64,000 nt of DNA. Source: Pseudomonadota bacterium (lineage in GTDB: Bacteria; Pseudomonadota; Alphaproteobacteria; Rhizobiales; Beijerinckiaceae). The DNA lies in contig JAEXGT010000016.1 in NCBI GenBank assembly GCA_023450615.1, positions 14,107 through 78,106 on the forward strand, given 5' to 3'. Made by a program: the position numbers and the translations under genes. A model generated the notes under the pieces. The model had not been told where the DNA came from and did not search any database. It worked only from the letters and a program-made list of their open reading frames with translations. Positions 62,603-64,000 of the stretch are shown piece after piece; within the stretch, counting starts at the first letter, position 1, and the number at the start of each line of letters is the position of its first letter.

Positions 62603-63787
62603 GTGATCTCCTCGACCAGAGCTCTTGAAATCCGGCTGGGTGCCTTGCAGGCGGCGAGTTTCGTAAGCCATGGTGTTTACCTGCCGTTCTTTCCGCTCTG
62701 GCTGCAAAGCAAGACGCTGTCGCCTGCGCTCATCGGGTTCGTGGTCGCGATTCCGATCATCGTCCGCATCATTGCGACGGCGCCGCTGCTGAGCCTTGCC
62801 GACCGCTCCTTCGGGGCAAAGCGATTGCTGCTGGCGAGCCATCTCGGGCAGTTGCTATGCTTTCCGCTGCTTCTGCTGACCGACAGCAGCGTTATCATCA
62901 TCTCCCTCGTCGCCCTGGTCGCCTTCGCGCAGGCGGCGATCATCCCCGGCAACGATCTCGTGTCCACGAACGCGGTGCAGCGTAATCCGGGGCTGAATTA
63001 CGGACGCATCCGAGGCAGCGGTTCGGTGGCGTTCTTCATCACCAACATTCTCGCCGGTTATCTCATCGGGGCGTTTGGGCCGAACGTGGTGATCCTGGCG
63101 CTCACGCTCATTCCGATCCTCGGCATATCGGCGACGCTCGCTGTCGTTCCAAACGAGGCGCCTGAGCATCCGCCGAAATCCGAAGGCAAGGCGCAGACGG
63201 CGTCTCCTGCTTTGCCGAAAGTGCTGTGGCTTCTCCTGATCGCGGGTGCGCTCACGCAAGGAAGCCACGGCGCGCTCAATGCCTTCGCCAGCATCCATTG
63301 GCGTTCCCTCGGCTTCTCGGATTCAGCCATCGGCTATTTCTGGGCCGCAGGCGTGATCGCCGAGATCATGGTGTTCATCTTCCTCGGCCGCGCCGTGGGA
63401 CGTGGCTCCGGCGTCGGGTTGATGCTGCTGGGTTCGGCGGCGGCGGTGATCCGCTTCACAGGCATGTCCCTCGAACCGGGGATCGAGGTAACCTTCGGTC
63501 TCCAGGCCATGCACAGCCTCTCCTTCGCCGCGACCCATATCGGCACCATGGCGGCGCTGATCCAGCTCGCGCCGATGCAGGCGAGGGGACGTGCGCAGGG
63601 CATCTACGGCTCGCTCGCCGCGCTTACGACGGCGGTTGCCACCATCGGCAGCGGGATGATCTACGAGACGTCCGGTCCGCTGGTCTTCGCGGCGATGGCT
63701 CCCTTGGGAGCCATCGGCTTCGTTCTCACGCTGATCGCGATCCAAGAGCTGAAGGCTCAGCCCCAGAGCGCGGGCTCGGGCGGGTAG
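62603..63787 (+). CDS. MFS transporter (HcaT/PPP-like sugar or aromatic acid symporter family)
   Basis: A 394-residue protein with about twelve helices. The N-terminus (LGALQAASFVSHGVYLPFFP) and the loop between helices 2 and 3 (PLLSLADRSFGAKRLLLAS) follow the MFS pattern of the LacY/HcaT-like group. The substrate is not evident. In this frame the last upstream stop is at 62582, so the GTG at 62603 is the only early start; its ribosome-binding site is weak. The 3' end overlaps the convergent epimerase gene by 31 bases. Confidence 0.85.
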   Translation: MISSTRALEIRLGALQAASFVSHGVYLPFFPLWLQSKTLSPALIGFVVAIPIIVRIIATAPLLSLADRSFGAKRLLLASHLGQLLCFPLLLLTDSSVIIISLVALVAFAQAAIIPGNDLVSTNAVQRNPGLNYGRIRGSGSVAFFITNILAGYLIGAFGPNVVILALTLIPILGISATLAVVPNEAPEHPPKSEGKAQTASPALPKVLWLLLIAGALTQGSHGALNAFASIHWRSLGFSDSAIGYFWAAGVIAEIMVFIFLGRAVGRGSGVGLMLLGSAAAVIRFTGMSLEPGIEVTFGLQAMHSLSFAATHIGTMAALIQLAPMQARGRAQGIYGSLAALTTAVATIGSGMIYETSGPLVFAAMAPLGAIGFVLTLIAIQELKAQPQSAGSGG

Positions 63788-64000
63788 ACGAGGCTTCCCT
63801 CGTATTTCAAGCCGGGTTCCCGGTCCTTGGCGAGCAGCAGCGGTCCGTCGAGATCCACGAAACGGCAGCGGGGCGCGATCACCATGGCGGGCGCCATGGC
63901 CAGCGACGTGCCGACCATACAGCCGATCATGAGCGAGAAGCCCAGAGCCTCAGCAGCCTCGGCGAGTTCCAATGCCTCGGTGAGGCCGCCCGTCTTGTCG
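63757..64000 (-). CDS. dipeptide epimerase, enolase superfamily (3' end only)
   Basis: Only the last 80 codons are in the window; the gene continues past base 64000. The visible part begins DKTGGLTEALELAEAAEALG and continues MIGCMVGTSLAMAPAM and CRFVDLDGPLLLAKDREPGL. That is the C-terminal barrel end of L-Ala-D/L-Glu epimerases and of DgcA (N-acetyl-D-glutamate racemase): the DKTGGL strand, the GCMVGTS phosphate-loop-like segment and DLDGP. Its role is probably cell-wall peptide recycling or carnitine-type catabolism; the missing part would decide. Convergent overlap of 31 bases with the MFS gene. Confidence 0.82.
   Translation of the reverse strand, partial: DKTGGLTEALELAEAAEALGFSLMIGCMVGTSLAMAPAMVIAPRCRFVDLDGPLLLAKDREPGLKYEGSLVYPPEPALWG

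Noticed and set aside
1..64000. tRNA, rRNA, CRISPR arrays, insertion sequences, attachment sites, toxin-antitoxin or phage-defence genes
   Set aside because: I looked in the intergenic gaps and among the proteins and found none that could be supported.

Overview
The window looks like chromosomal DNA of a GC-rich alphaproteobacterium, most probably a member of the Hyphomicrobiales (Methylobacteriaceae or Beijerinckiaceae type; Microvirga-like is my best guess from memory). The grounds are a fix-type cbb3 oxidase operon with FixK/FNR boxes, a PuuD-type urate hydroxylase, a fused allantoinase/OHCU decarboxylase, a DUF2934 protein, and the overall gene style. I see no tRNA, rRNA, CRISPR array, insertion sequence or prophage. 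This is ordinary, densely packed chromosome rather than a mobile island.

Layout. (1) 1-6.9 kb: microaerobic respiration on the minus strand. hemN, ccoNOQP, ccoG and the 5' part of fixH lie here, with a TTGAT-N4-ATCAA-like box ahead of hemN, ccoN and ccoG. (2) 7-11.1 kb: a cytosolic HtrA-like protein that has lost its catalytic triad, a YeaE-like aldo/keto reductase, an inositol-monophosphatase-family enzyme and two unknown proteins. (3) 11.2-16.2 kb: serA with a structured, in-frame leader, then a trio matching E. coli YbhP / YbhN / ClsB (EEP phosphatase, UPF0104 membrane protein, phospholipase D). (4) 16.4-32.9 kb: a large alpha-glucan and trehalose locus. glgC-glgA read rightwards; treZ, a 1.6-thousand-residue malQ-treY fusion, glgB and glgX read leftwards; a second glgA reads rightwards. 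Together they encode ADP-glucose supply, glucan elongation, branching, debranching, and TreY/TreZ conversion of glucan ends to trehalose. (5) 33-42 kb: an orphan NarL-type regulator, SelO, small unknown proteins, a short Mfd-like helicase, a tandem-PAS diguanylate cyclase and a GreB-like factor. (6) 42-48.8 kb: an EamA transporter, a thioesterase, SMP-30, a universal stress protein, PPK2, a glutathione transferase, and a LigD-like protein that has phosphoesterase and polymerase domains but no ligase domain. (7) 48.8-54.3 kb: an oppABC-DF peptide importer. (8) 54.4-58.1 kb: urate-to-allantoate degradation (PuuD, UraH, PuuE-UraD) with a HbpS/GlcG-like protein. (9) 58.2-64 kb: a BON-LysM protein, a rhodanese, cytochrome c', a diheme cytochrome c, an XRE-cupin regulator with an EamA exporter, an MFS transporter, and the 3' end of a dipeptide epimerase gene.

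I found no convincing complete undescribed system. The observations most worth checking are the MalQ-TreY fusion with a possible internal start, the ligase-less LigD, the pseudo-HtrA protein, the serA leader, an orphan terminator at 12.64 kb, and the Mfd-like paralogue with its small unknown neighbours. Family calls come from motifs and remembered sequences, not database searches.
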